Source: Bacteroidaceae bacterium
Lineage (GTDB): Bacteria; Bacteroidota; Bacteroidia; Bacteroidales; Bacteroidaceae
DNA: 64,000 nt
Direction: 5' to 3'
Assembly: GCA_017555875.1 (NCBI GenBank)
Contig: JAFZFN010000026.1
Location: forward strand, 1 to 64,000
Both the position numbers and the translations under genes were made by a program. Under the pieces are notes generated by a model that was given only the letters and a program-made list of their open reading frames with translations, did not search any database and was not told the DNA's origin. Of this stretch, positions 7,835 to 17,669 are shown piece after piece (position 1 is the stretch's first letter; each line of letters opens with the position of its first letter).

Positions 7835-9934
7835 ATGTACGACCTCACGACACGTGACATACAGTACCTGCAAGGTGTGGGCCCCCAGCGGGCTGCCCTA
7901 CTGAGCAAGGAGCTGGGCATCAGCTCCATGCACGACTTGCTGTATACCTTCCCCTACAAGTATGTCGACCGCAGCCGCCTCTACTACATCCATGAGATCG
8001 ACGGCAACATGCCCTACATACAGCTCAAGGGCAAGATCCTGCGCTACGAGACCGTGGGTGAGGGACGCAAGATGCGACTCGTGGCCCACTTCACCGACGG
8101 CACGGGAGTGATAGACCTGGTATGGTTCAATGGGGCCAAGTTTATCCCCAAGAGCTACCCCGTGGGGGTGGAGTATATCGTCTTTGGCAAGCCCACGACG
8201 TTTGGCGACCGCATCAACGTGGCTCACCCCGACATCGACAAAGCCTCAGAGCTATCGCTCTCGAGCATGGGCCTGCAGCCCTATTACAACACGACCGAGC
8301 GTATGAAGCGCAGCGGGCTCAACAGCAATGCCCTGCAGAAGCTCATGGGCAACCTCTTCACACTGCTCGAGCGCACCCCCATCGCTGAGACGCTGCCCGA
8401 GGCGTTCGTGCAGGAGCATCACCTGATGTCACTGGACGAGGCACTACACACGCTGCACTTCCCACGCGACCCCGAGTCGCTGCGCAGGGCTCAATACAGG
8501 CTCAAGTTTGAGGAGTTGTTCTACGTGCAGCTGAGCATCCTACGCTACAGCAAGGATCGCCGCCGCAAATGTCGCGGACTGTGCTTCACGAAGGTGGGCG
8601 AGCTCTTCAACCAGTTCTATGCCACGAAGCTCCCCTTCGAGCTGACGGGTGCGCAGAAGCGTGTCATCCGTGAGATGCGTCACGACATGAACAGTGGCCG
8701 CCAGATGAACCGTCTCCTGCAAGGCGACGTAGGTAGCGGCAAGACGCTAGTGGCACTGATGACCTCGCTCATCGCCATCGGCAACGGCTACCAAGCCTGC
8801 ATCATGGCCCCCACGGAGATACTGGCCGAACAGCACTATGCCACCCTATCAAAGATGCTCGAGGGCCTGCCCATACGCGTGGCGCTGCTCACGGGCAGCG
8901 TCAAGGGCAAGCGGCGCAAGGAGATCCTCGATGCACTGCTCACGGGCGACATACACCTGCTCGTGGGCACCCACGCCGTGCTCGAAGACACGGTAGCCTT
9001 CTCGGCCCTGGGGTTTGTGGTCATCGACGAGCAGCACCGCTTCGGTGTGGCGCAGCGTGCCAAGCTGTGGACGAAGAACACCTTCTCGCCCCACGTGCTG
9101 GTGATGACTGCTACGCCCATCCCACGCACCCTGGCCATGACGCTCTATGGCGACCTCGACGTGAGCATCATCGACGAGCTTCCCCCAGGGCGCAAACCCA
9201 TACAGACGATACATCAGTATGGCAACCGTCAGGCACAGCTCTACCAGTTCATGGGAGGACAGATTGCTCAGGGCCGACAGGTGTACGTGGTGTACCCCCT
9301 CATCAAGGAGAGCGAGAAGATAGACCTCAAGAACCTCGAGGAGGGCTATGCACAGGTGTGCGAGGCCTTCCCCCACTGTCAGGTGAGCATGGTGCACGGC
9401 AAGATGAAGCCAGCAGAGAAGGATGCCGAGATGCAGCGCTTCCTGCGTCGCGAGACACAGATTATGGTGGCCACCACGGTAATCGAGGTGGGTGTGAACG
9501 TACCCAACGCCTCGGTAATGGTCATCGAGAATGCCGAGCGCTTCGGCCTGTCGCAGCTGCACCAGCTACGCGGGCGCGTAGGACGTGGAGCTGACCAGTC
9601 GTACTGCATCCTCGTCACCTCGGTGAAGCTGACCGAGGAGAGCAAGAAGCGACTCGACATCATGGTGCGCACCAACGATGGCTTCGAGATTGCCGAGGCC
9701 GACCTCAAGCTACGCGGACCTGGCGACCTCGAGGGCACCCAGCAGAGCGGCATCGCCTTTGACCTCAAGATAGCCAATATCGCCCGCGACGGACAGCTCC
9801 TGGGCCATGTACGCAGCATCGCCGAGCGCATCACCGATGAAGACCCCGACGGCTCACGTCCCGAGAATGCAGTGCTATGGAGGCAGCTGGAGCGACTGCG
9901 CAAGACCAACACGAACTGGTCGTCGATATCGTAA
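7835..9934 (+). CDS. recG: ATP-dependent DNA helicase RecG
   Basis: 699 residues. The N-terminal wedge (OB-fold) domain includes VGPQRAALLSKELGI and FPYKYVDRSRLY. The helicase core has Walker A GDVGSGKTLVAL, DEQHRFG (motif II), TATPIPRTLAM (motif III) and QLRGRVGRG (motif VI). RecG remodels stalled forks and branches Holliday junctions and D-loops. Full length with no interruption. Confidence 0.96.
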   Translation: MYDLTTRDIQYLQGVGPQRAALLSKELGISSMHDLLYTFPYKYVDRSRLYYIHEIDGNMPYIQLKGKILRYETVGEGRKMRLVAHFTDGTGVIDLVWFNGAKFIPKSYPVGVEYIVFGKPTTFGDRINVAHPDIDKASELSLSSMGLQPYYNTTERMKRSGLNSNALQKLMGNLFTLLERTPIAETLPEAFVQEHHLMSLDEALHTLHFPRDPESLRRAQYRLKFEELFYVQLSILRYSKDRRRKCRGLCFTKVGELFNQFYATKLPFELTGAQKRVIREMRHDMNSGRQMNRLLQGDVGSGKTLVALMTSLIAIGNGYQACIMAPTEILAEQHYATLSKMLEGLPIRVALLTGSVKGKRRKEILDALLTGDIHLLVGTHAVLEDTVAFSALGFVVIDEQHRFGVAQRAKLWTKNTFSPHVLVMTATPIPRTLAMTLYGDLDVSIIDELPPGRKPIQTIHQYGNRQAQLYQFMGGQIAQGRQVYVVYPLIKESEKIDLKNLEEGYAQVCEAFPHCQVSMVHGKMKPAEKDAEMQRFLRRETQIMVATTVIEVGVNVPNASVMVIENAERFGLSQLHQLRGRVGRGADQSYCILVTSVKLTEESKKRLDIMVRTNDGFEIAEADLKLRGPGDLEGTQQSGIAFDLKIANIARDGQLLGHVRSIAERITDEDPDGSRPENAVLWRQLERLRKTNTNWSSIS

Positions 9935-9991
9935 CTCTCCTCGATATTCGCTACAATCATAGAATAATCATAGCACTATAGCAACAGATTA

Positions 9992-10013
9992 GGGTGCGCC
10001 GTGTGGCGCACCC
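9992..10013. terminator. Bidirectional terminator between recG and the SusD operon
   Basis: Nine-bp perfect stem GGGTGCGCC-gtgt-GGCGCACCC between two convergent genes. Only weak T-runs follow on either side. Confidence 0.6.
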
Positions 10014-10041
10014 CAATGACTTTATACGATAGTGGTGGAGA

Positions 10042-13000
10042 TTACTTCACCTGCAGCTTGGCATCAAGGTCGGTGACCAGCTCTCGTGAGAGAACGAGGA
10101 GCTTAGATTCCTTGACACTGCGGTCGCGAGAGCGGCTGTAGGTGTCGTAACCTGGGAGTACTACTGAAAACTTACCATCTTTGTTCGCTGCATATAAGCC
10201 TCCGTTATTGTAGTCTGTCATAGCAACAATCAAAGAGCCAGCAGGGAATGTGATGACACCCTCTTCGAGCTTACCAAAGTAGCCGGCTTCAGCCACCTCC
10301 TCGGCACTCTTTCCTTTGGAGAGATAATAGTCGGCCATAGACCATACGATAAACTCACCATACCCCCAATCCATACCTGTATAGCATTGCTTGATGCTCA
10401 CAGCCTCAGGGTTTCGTGCATCAATCTCTATGTAGTGGTTTTCCGATGCGTCGAAATCGCCTGCACCATTGTAGGGATAAGCTGCACCATAAGGATTGAC
10501 CAGACGATAGACTCCTGGATTCTCCTTGCTCTCCTCAATCATCACCTCATAAACGACATTCGATGTGGCAAAGAAAGTCGTCACGATGTCTTCACAATAA
10601 ACGGCTAGGCCGAGAGATTGCCAAGCCTCATCAGTACCTATCGGCTTGGGCTGCTCAGCCACGGGGTTCTGCTCGAGCTGGGGGTTGCGGTTCATCTCGC
10701 GATCGGGGATGGGGAAGATGAGTGCTGCGTCGCCTGCGGGGATGTCGAAGGTGAACTCCTCGGAGAAGCCTGCACCACGACGGTTGACACCCTTGCCCAG
10801 ACGCATGAGGTCGAAGTAGGCGTGTCCCTCGCCCCAGAACTCGATGCGGCGCTGCATCCATATCTCTTCCTGAAGTTCCTCGGCAGAGCGTACGTCGCAG
10901 TCATAAGCATAGTCACGATAGCTGCTGACAAAGTTGATCAAGGTCTTGGCGCCTGCATCGACGTCGCCCATCATGGCCTGAGCCTCGGCCAAGATGAGGT
11001 GCATCTCCTCGATACGCATGAGGGGGATGTCGCTTGCGGGCAAATAGACGCCCAGCTCATTGTTGTAGGGGGCAAACTTGACCTGTGTGTAGGCTGGCAT
11101 GCCATAGTCGATCACGTAGGCACGCTGCTCCTCGCTAAGGTTGGCCGAGCGGCACTGACCATTGAGGAACCAGCCTTGGCGCACGTCGGTGTCGGGGATG
11201 GATTGGTAGAGCGCAGGGCTCACGCGGCGCCAAGCACCTACTTGGGCATATCCGGTAGAGAAGGAGCCCATGTGAGAGGGCCAGTTGCAGATACCAGTCT
11301 GTACGGGAGCGTCGGTCTCCTCGGCATCGATACCCCACAGCCATGCTTCGTGGTTGATGTCGTGCAAGCTGGGAGCGCGGAGCTCATCCATGGTGTAGGG
11401 AGCTGCGACACCTGCTTCGATGACGCGCTGTGCATCCTGGGCAGCTGCAGCCCACTCGCCTCGTACCATATTGACACGTGCACGGAGGCCATAGACCACC
11501 TCGGGGCTTACGAGGTTCTTGCTCGGACGAGCCACCCCGCTTTGCTGCAAGAGGGTGAGTGCCTTGTCGAGGTCGCTGAGGATGAAGTCGTAGACCTCAC
11601 GCACGCTAGCACGGGGGCATCCCTCGGCATTGACAACATCCATGTTGGCATCGGTGATGATGGGCACACAGGGAGCCTCCTCATTGCCTACGTAGGTCTG
11701 CTGATAGGTCTGTGCGAGGTAGAAGTAGTTGAATGCGCGGAAGGCATAGGCCTGGCCCAGGTAGAACTGGAAGAGAGGATCGCCAGCGCGGTTGGCATAG
11801 GCGCGTATCACTCCGTTGGCCATGCCGATGTGGTTGTACATCGTGGTCCAGAACTGGGCTGTGTATACAAGGTTGCTGCCGAGGTCGCTGAAGCCCTCGT
11901 TGCTGGAGTACCAGTTGTAGCCGCTGGCGCCACAAATCATGTCGATGCCACGGCTGTCCATGCTGAGCATGAATGATGGGAAGCCATAGTCGGTGTGGCG
12001 GCCCATGCCGAGCGCCTCATCGTAGATGTACATCTTCTTGGCCAACGCCTGAGCACCGCTGAAGATGGCTTGCTCATTGAGTCCCTCCTGACGGAAGATG
12101 CCCACGGCCTTCTGTCCATGTCCCTCGAAGGTGATGTATGCCTCGCGAGGTTCGGGCGACTCATTGCGCTCGAAACGGAACACGACTGTAGATATGATGG
12201 GCTGGCCTGCAGCGAGGATGTCCTCATTGGCGAGGATGGTCTCAAAGTCGCAGTTGGCGGCATTGTGAGCAAACTCATCCATCACCATCCAGTCGGGGTA
12301 TGAGGTCACCTGCCATCCGTGGTTGGGGTAGAGGTTGTAGTAGATGTTGTCCCAGTCCCATGCACCCTCGATGACGAAGGTGTCGACGGGCTCACCATCG
12401 AAGCGCAATCCGTTGATGTACTCCTCTTCGTTGAATGAGAGGGTGTAGGGGCGCTGTACCACGACGAAGGTCTTCGACACGTTGTCCTCGGTAGCGATGG
12501 TCACGTGACCGATGCGCTCCTCGGCAGTCTCATTGGCCTGCGCGTAAATCATGAAGAGGTCTTCGTACTCGTAGCCGCTGGTAAAGTTGTTGTCATACAA
12601 GTTGCTCTCGTTCTTACGCACGAGTAGCCAGTCTGCGTCAGCAGTCACTGTCCATGGGCGGTTGCTGTAGACCCAACCTGCTCTGTTGGTGCGACCTGCG
12701 CTGGCCGACATGAAGATGGTGTCGTTGTTGATGAGCGTATAGTTGACCTCTTCCAAGTAGATCTTCTCGGCTCCGATGTAACCTTTGCCAGCGTTGAAGT
12801 CGAGCGTCACTTGCTGTCCTTCAGCAACCTGTACGAAGTCTTGGTCACCACCATCACCACGATAGACAATGGCTCCATCGTAGATATTGAACTCCATCTG
12901 CCACCACTCGATGCCATCAATGATGGAGGGAGCATCGACATACATGCGCAGGTAGCTCTCAGCTACTGTCAGTGGCGACACGAGGGTGCGTCCGTCGGCG

Positions 13001-16000
13001 ACAAACTTATTGGCCTCGACGTCGATGTCCCATCCGCCGAAGCAGTCACCGATGCCATATACGGCAGCAGGCTCTACGGCAATGATGTTGTTGACGAGGT
13101 CTACGTAGACGGTGTAGAAGCCGTCGGCCTCGACGTAGCAGTTGCCTCCGTCGGTGTAGAAGCCGTAGTCATCGCCGAGGGTAAAGAAGTCGCCATCCCA
13201 TGCTCTCTTTGCGCAGAACTTGAATCCGTTGCCTGCGGTGAAGTAGCGTGTGGTCCAGAAGGATCCTCCGTGTTGATTTACAGGAATCATGGGCACAACG
13301 CCCTCAGACTCCCAGTCCCAACCACCAAAGTCCTGACCGATCATGTAGAGCTCGGTGGGGATCTGTGGCTGAGCGCCTGCAAGGGTGTAGGTATCTACCA
13401 CAGTTTCGAATGAACCTACGCCAGGTACAAAATATTGGATGGTGAAGTAGAAGGTCTTCGCTGCTGCATCATAGGAGATGTCCTCAGCCTTGGCATAGAT
13501 CATTCCGTAGTTGAAGTGTACATATCCAGTCTCCCACTCTCGCGTATCGAGTCCCACAGCGCCAGTGGCCTCATCCCAATGGAATCTCAGGTCATAGCCC
13601 TCGACGATGTAGCTTGGCAAGCGGTAGAGGTTGGGGACGCTTTGTGACTTCTCCATCACTTGCTGCCATGCTCCACCGAAGAATTCGGTGTTGTATACTC
13701 CGTCAGAGAAGAAGACAAAGTCGTCGCCCACGCCAACGTAGCCTGTGCCAGCATTGAGGTCGAGCACCACCTGCTGGTTTGCAGCTACCTGTACGCGCTC
13801 TTGGTCAAAACCAGCACCACGATAGACAATAGCGCCATCGTAGATGTTGAACTCCATCATCCACCACTCGATGTCATCGAAGATGGCGGGAGCATCGACA
13901 TACATGCGCAGCTCACCATCGTACTCTGTGGCGCGCGACACGAGGGTGCGGCCATCAGCGACAAACTTATTGGCCTCGACGTCGGTGTCCCATCCGCCGA
14001 AGCAGTCACCGATGCCATATACGGCAGCAGGCTCTACGGCAATGATGTTGTTGACGAGGTCAACGTAGACGGTGTAGAAGCCGTCGGCCTCGACGCAGCA
14101 GTTGACTCCGTCGGTGTAGAAGCCGTAGTCATCGCCGAGGGTGAAGAAGTCGCCATCCCATGCTCTCTTTGCGCAGAACTTGAATCCATTGCCTGCGGTG
14201 AAGTAGCGTGTGGTCCAGAAGGCTCCTTCGTGGCTGTGCACAGGAGTCATGGACACAACGCCCTCAGACTCCCAGTCCCAACCGCCAAAGTCCTGACCGA
14301 TCATGTAGAGCTCGGTGGGGATCTGCGGCAGTTCATAGCCAGGAAGCACGACAGAGAACTTGCCGTTCTTATTGCCATAGTTCATATAATCCTCACCCAT
14401 ACCAGAAATCAAAGCTGAACCTGGGAATGTGATTACACCATTCTCGAGCTTGCCCCAATAGGGAAGAGCATCCTCTTCAGTACCGCCATTAGCCATGACA
14501 TACTGAGCCATTGACCAAACGAAGAACTCGCCATAGCCCCAATTCATGCCAGTGTAGGAGAGGTCTATGCTCACCTTCTCGGGGTTGCAGGCATCAATCA
14601 CGATGTAGTAGTTCTTCGAAGCATCATAATCGCCATCACTATTGTAAGGATATGCTACTCCATAAGCATTGACCAGACGGTACTTGCCGGGGTACTCAAC
14701 ACTTTCCTGAATCTCTACCTCATAGGAGACATTATCAACATTACTAAAGAACGTTGTCACCAAATCTTCTGTGTATGTGGCCATACCGAGAGAGTTCCAT
14801 TGGCCCTCATCGGGATCGGGAATCTCCACCTCAAAGTCCTCGACGGGTCGGGGATCTGCGAACTCGGGGTTCTGCACGAGGGCGGGATTGTTGTTCATCT
14901 CGGTAGAGGGGAGCTGATAGACACGTACGGCGTCGCCATCGGGGATGTTGAAGACATAGCTGGACTGGAATCCTGCTCCACGGCGGTCGACGGGCTTCTT
15001 CAGACGCATGAGGTCGTAGTAGGCCTGTCCCTCGCCCCACAGCTCGATGCGGCGCTGCTGCCACACGGCTTCCTGCACCTGCTCGGCTGTCGTTGCCGTG
15101 CATCGGTAGGCGGGGTCACGATAGGTAGACACGAAGTTGTTCAAGGTCGTCACAGCCTCGGCAGTGTTGCCCAGCATGGCCTGTGCCTCGGCTACGATGA
15201 GGTGCATCTCCTCGATACGGACGAGGGGGATGTCCTGTGCGTTGGTCGCGTTGAGGGGTTCGTCGTTGTAGGGGCCAAACTTGACGTTGGTGTAGGGAGC
15301 CATGTTAGCTGCGTGGGGAATCTCTTCCGCCTGAGCCTCACCATAGGCATTGACGAGGAGGGGCGACTGGAGTTTCTCATCGACCCACCATCCCTTGCGG
15401 ACGTCGGTGTAGGGGATGCTCACCCACAACGCCTTGCTGATGCGGCGCTGCACACCGGGGTCAGTGGTTGCGTATCCATAGCCCGTCATCGAGCAGAGGT
15501 GTGAGGGCAAGTTGAGAAGTCCCGTGAGGACGGCATTGTCGTTCTCCTCGACCTTGACACCCCACAGCCATGAGGCATCGTCGATGTCATTGAAGCCAGG
15601 CTTGCTCACCTGCTCCATGGTGTAGGGGATGGCTACGCCCGAGGCGATGACCTGCTGAGCGTCGTTGAGTGCGGCCTGCCAGTTGTTCATCACCAGATGT
15701 ACACGGGCACGCAGCGCGACGGCTGCCTGCAGGCTGATGAGACCCTTGTCGGGGAAGGCGATGCTGTTGCCCTCGAGCAGCAGGATGGCCTTGTCGAGGT
15801 TTTCGAGGATGTAGGCATAGACCTCACGCACCGAGGCACGCTCGATGCCTGCGGTGTACTCCTGCTCCATATTGTCCTCAGTCACGATGGGGAGACAGGG
15901 TGCATCTTCGTTGCCCACATAGGTGTGCTGATAGATCTGTGCGAGGTAGAAGTAGTCGAACGCGCGTAGCGCATAGGCCTGCGAGAGGTAGGCACGAAGT

Positions 16001-17148
16001 ATGGGGTCGCTCTCGTGCGAGCCATACTGCCCGATGACACTGCTAACTGATTTGATGTTGCGGTAGAGCGTGGTCCACGCAATGTGTGTGGGAGAATAGC
16101 TTGGAGTAACGTCCCAATATCTCAACCCATAGCTGAACCAGTTGTAACCCACATCACTAGACACCATGTCGGCACCGCGGCTGTCGAGATAGAGCATCAT
16201 GGCGGGTAGACCAAAGTCGTCGTGTCTGTTGCTGCTTACTATGAAGGGGTCATAGAGCTGCTGATGCAGCTTGGCAGCTGTGACCATCACAGATGTCTCG
16301 TTGAGGCCCTCCTGCACGACGAATGAAGTGACGCGCTGGCCGTTGCTACCCTCGAAGACCACCTCTCCGGTGCGAGCCGTAGCATTGAAGTTCTGCGCGA
16401 AGCGGAAGCGAGCCACCGTCGTCAGTGATCTTCTTAAGGTCGTATTCTCTTTCTGCCATGCCAAGTCATAGTTCTCGCCTCTGTGAGCCACGGTGTCGAG
16501 CTCCATCCACTCGGGATAGCTCACCACGCGTACACCATGGTTGGGTATGACGTAGTGGTAGCTCTCCACATCGTCCCAAGCTAGCATCAAGGTGTCGCGC
16601 ACCACGGGCTGACCGTCGTAGCGGTAGTTATTGATGAATGAGCCATACTCAAACGACATGGTGTAGGGCTGCTGCACCACGGTGTATTGGCATTGTGCCT
16701 TGCCATCCTTGGTCTTAAGTGTGAGGGTGGCCGTGCGCTGCTGAGCAGAGCTGTTGGGCAGAGCAGCCACGTAGAAGACGTTGTCGTCCTTTTGATACAT
16801 CTGCTCTCTCAGCGAATCGGCATATACGGGATAGCCTATCATCCAGTCGGCATCGCTTATCAACGACCACTGCTGATTGCTTCGAACGTATCCATTATAA
16901 CCCGAAGATCCCGCCGAGGCCGACAGCCAGATGGTGTCACCCCAGATATCTGAGAAGCTCGTTTCATGGAGGAAGGTCTTCTTCACAAACTCCACCTTGG
17001 TGTCATCGGTAATCTCGATCTGCTTGTGGTCGCCATTGCGATAGAACAGGTGCAGATTCTCTTGCGCCACAGCGCTTGACATCATCGCGCCGCCCGCCAC
17101 GAAGAGAAGTGCGAGGCGCTTTACCTTGTTGTATATAGCGGTTTTCAT
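10042..17148 (-). CDS. Giant 2368-residue exported protein with two SusD modules
   Basis: Signal peptide to about residue 28 (cut after AVAQ), with no lipobox Cys. Approximate layout: 30-55 short strand motif; 64-281 two BACON-like domains; 282-765 SusD/RagB module 1; 780-940 domain A1; 941-1138 SusE/SusF-like glycan-binding repeats; 1140-1258 domain B; 1262-1457 a second, nearly identical repeat block; 1462-1689 two BACON-like domains; 1690-2170 SusD module 2; 2175-2335 domain A2. Each SusD module shows the family landmarks: AYALRAFDYFYLAQ / AYAFRAFNYFYLAQ, the RIEEMHLI helix, and RRIELWGEG / RRIEFWGEG. SusD proteins bind glycans at the surface next to a SusC TonB-dependent channel and are normally single-domain lipoproteins of 500-650 residues. 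Fusion of two, without lipobox or SusC, is exceptional. The ATG overlaps the stop of the upstream gene (ATGA), suggesting translational coupling. Confidence 0.85.
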   Translation of the reverse strand: MKTAIYNKVKRLALLFVAGGAMMSSAVAQENLHLFYRNGDHKQIEITDDTKVEFVKKTFLHETSFSDIWGDTIWLSASAGSSGYNGYVRSNQQWSLISDADWMIGYPVYADSLREQMYQKDDNVFYVAALPNSSAQQRTATLTLKTKDGKAQCQYTVVQQPYTMSFEYGSFINNYRYDGQPVVRDTLMLAWDDVESYHYVIPNHGVRVVSYPEWMELDTVAHRGENYDLAWQKENTTLRRSLTTVARFRFAQNFNATARTGEVVFEGSNGQRVTSFVVQEGLNETSVMVTAAKLHQQLYDPFIVSSNRHDDFGLPAMMLYLDSRGADMVSSDVGYNWFSYGLRYWDVTPSYSPTHIAWTTLYRNIKSVSSVIGQYGSHESDPILRAYLSQAYALRAFDYFYLAQIYQHTYVGNEDAPCLPIVTEDNMEQEYTAGIERASVREVYAYILENLDKAILLLEGNSIAFPDKGLISLQAAVALRARVHLVMNNWQAALNDAQQVIASGVAIPYTMEQVSKPGFNDIDDASWLWGVKVEENDNAVLTGLLNLPSHLCSMTGYGYATTDPGVQRRISKALWVSIPYTDVRKGWWVDEKLQSPLLVNAYGEAQAEEIPHAANMAPYTNVKFGPYNDEPLNATNAQDIPLVRIEEMHLIVAEAQAMLGNTAEAVTTLNNFVSTYRDPAYRCTATTAEQVQEAVWQQRRIELWGEGQAYYDLMRLKKPVDRRGAGFQSSYVFNIPDGDAVRVYQLPSTEMNNNPALVQNPEFADPRPVEDFEVEIPDPDEGQWNSLGMATYTEDLVTTFFSNVDNVSYEVEIQESVEYPGKYRLVNAYGVAYPYNSDGDYDASKNYYIVIDACNPEKVSIDLSYTGMNWGYGEFFVWSMAQYVMANGGTEEDALPYWGKLENGVITFPGSALISGMGEDYMNYGNKNGKFSVVLPGYELPQIPTELYMIGQDFGGWDWESEGVVSMTPVHSHEGAFWTTRYFTAGNGFKFCAKRAWDGDFFTLGDDYGFYTDGVNCCVEADGFYTVYVDLVNNIIAVEPAAVYGIGDCFGGWDTDVEANKFVADGRTLVSRATEYDGELRMYVDAPAIFDDIEWWMMEFNIYDGAIVYRGAGFDQERVQVAANQQVVLDLNAGTGYVGVGDDFVFFSDGVYNTEFFGGAWQQVMEKSQSVPNLYRLPSYIVEGYDLRFHWDEATGAVGLDTREWETGYVHFNYGMIYAKAEDISYDAAAKTFYFTIQYFVPGVGSFETVVDTYTLAGAQPQIPTELYMIGQDFGGWDWESEGVVPMIPVNQHGGSFWTTRYFTAGNGFKFCAKRAWDGDFFTLGDDYGFYTDGGNCYVEADGFYTVYVDLVNNIIAVEPAAVYGIGDCFGGWDIDVEANKFVADGRTLVSPLTVAESYLRMYVDAPSIIDGIEWWQMEFNIYDGAIVYRGDGGDQDFVQVAEGQQVTLDFNAGKGYIGAEKIYLEEVNYTLINNDTIFMSASAGRTNRAGWVYSNRPWTVTADADWLLVRKNESNLYDNNFTSGYEYEDLFMIYAQANETAEERIGHVTIATEDNVSKTFVVVQRPYTLSFNEEEYINGLRFDGEPVDTFVIEGAWDWDNIYYNLYPNHGWQVTSYPDWMVMDEFAHNAANCDFETILANEDILAAGQPIISTVVFRFERNESPEPREAYITFEGHGQKAVGIFRQEGLNEQAIFSGAQALAKKMYIYDEALGMGRHTDYGFPSFMLSMDSRGIDMICGASGYNWYSSNEGFSDLGSNLVYTAQFWTTMYNHIGMANGVIRAYANRAGDPLFQFYLGQAYAFRAFNYFYLAQTYQQTYVGNEEAPCVPIITDANMDVVNAEGCPRASVREVYDFILSDLDKALTLLQQSGVARPSKNLVSPEVVYGLRARVNMVRGEWAAAAQDAQRVIEAGVAAPYTMDELRAPSLHDINHEAWLWGIDAEETDAPVQTGICNWPSHMGSFSTGYAQVGAWRRVSPALYQSIPDTDVRQGWFLNGQCRSANLSEEQRAYVIDYGMPAYTQVKFAPYNNELGVYLPASDIPLMRIEEMHLILAEAQAMMGDVDAGAKTLINFVSSYRDYAYDCDVRSAEELQEEIWMQRRIEFWGEGHAYFDLMRLGKGVNRRGAGFSEEFTFDIPAGDAALIFPIPDREMNRNPQLEQNPVAEQPKPIGTDEAWQSLGLAVYCEDIVTTFFATSNVVYEVMIEESKENPGVYRLVNPYGAAYPYNGAGDFDASENHYIEIDARNPEAVSIKQCYTGMDWGYGEFIVWSMADYYLSKGKSAEEVAEAGYFGKLEEGVITFPAGSLIVAMTDYNNGGLYAANKDGKFSVVLPGYDTYSRSRDRSVKESKLLVLSRELVTDLDAKLQVK
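12780..13367. repeat. Direct repeat copy R (paired with 13740-14327)
   Basis: Encodes residues about 1262-1457 of the SusD megaprotein. It aligns with 13740-14327 at an exact 960-bp offset without gaps. The part 12976-13367 is roughly 95% identical by eye; identity is lower towards 12780. Confidence 0.85.
13740..14327. repeat. Direct repeat copy L (paired with 12780-13367)
   Basis: Encodes residues about 941-1138. It carries the same FWTTRYFTAGNGFKFCAKRA and YTVYVDLVNNIIAVEP segments as the other copy. Confidence 0.85.
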
Positions 17149-17648
17149 TTCTTGATGATTTTAGCGTTCAACTCCTTGTTGTAGTTCACGATGTAGAGTC
17201 CGTCGTCGAGGTCGGCCACGCTGATGGCTACGCCCTGTGCTCGCTTCACGAGCTTGCCCTCGGCAGTAAAGATGCGTATGTCGCCCCCACCCTGCTCAGC
17301 ATTGACGATGTGTACCACCTGTTCGGCAGCGTCGTAGGCAATGGCGGTCTCGCCAGCCTGCTTAAGCTCCTCAATTTTGGTGAAGTCGACAGCAAAGCCC
17401 ATCACGCGTATGTCATCGATATCGAGGGTTATCACCTCGCCCGACTGACGCTCAAAGTTGATCTCGTCGTCGACATCAAACACGGCATCAGCACTGAGTT
17501 TATAAGCCCCATTGAAGGTTATCTTCACCAGCTTGTCCTGACCAAAGTCGATGCGCTGGGCATCCTCTCCGTGCTTGACAATCACCTGAGCCTGCACGAC
17601 AGTGCCCATGAGTAGCAGCATGGCTGCAAATAGTATGTTACGTTTCAT
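17145..17648 (-). CDS. Small exported protein with T9SS type A-like C-terminal domain
   Basis: 167 residues. Signal peptide to about residue 20 (VVQAQ). Residues 21-95 are a short beta-rich region with the same kind of strand motif as both neighbours (a hydrophobic strand, a Gly/Asp turn, then a K-I-T-F-like strand). Residues about 98-167 look like a type IX secretion sorting domain: DIRIFTAEGKLVKRA, a central strand, then DLDDGLYIVNYN and a Lys-rich end NAKIIKK. Such domains direct surface secretion, so here the cargo would be almost nothing but the sorting signal. The stop overlaps the start of the giant SusD protein by 4 nt, and the upstream gene ends 21 nt away. Confidence 0.7.
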   Translation of the reverse strand: MKRNILFAAMLLLMGTVVQAQVIVKHGEDAQRIDFGQDKLVKITFNGAYKLSADAVFDVDDEINFERQSGEVITLDIDDIRVMGFAVDFTKIEELKQAGETAIAYDAAEQVVHIVNAEQGGGDIRIFTAEGKLVKRAQGVAISVADLDDGLYIVNYNKELNAKIIKK

Positions 17649-17669
17649 AGTCGTGTCCTCCTATATAAT

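Noticed and set aside
10042..10150. T9SS sorting domain at the C-terminus of the megaprotein
   Set aside because: The last residues (ELVTDLDAKLQVK) lack the D-x-x-G-x-Y and Lys-end pattern seen in the neighbouring 167-residue protein.
10618..11976. 452-codon open frame on the plus strand, antisense to the SusD megaprotein
   Set aside because: It mirrors the codon bias of the real gene, lacks a promoter or family resemblance and is Val/Ala/His-rich as shadows are.
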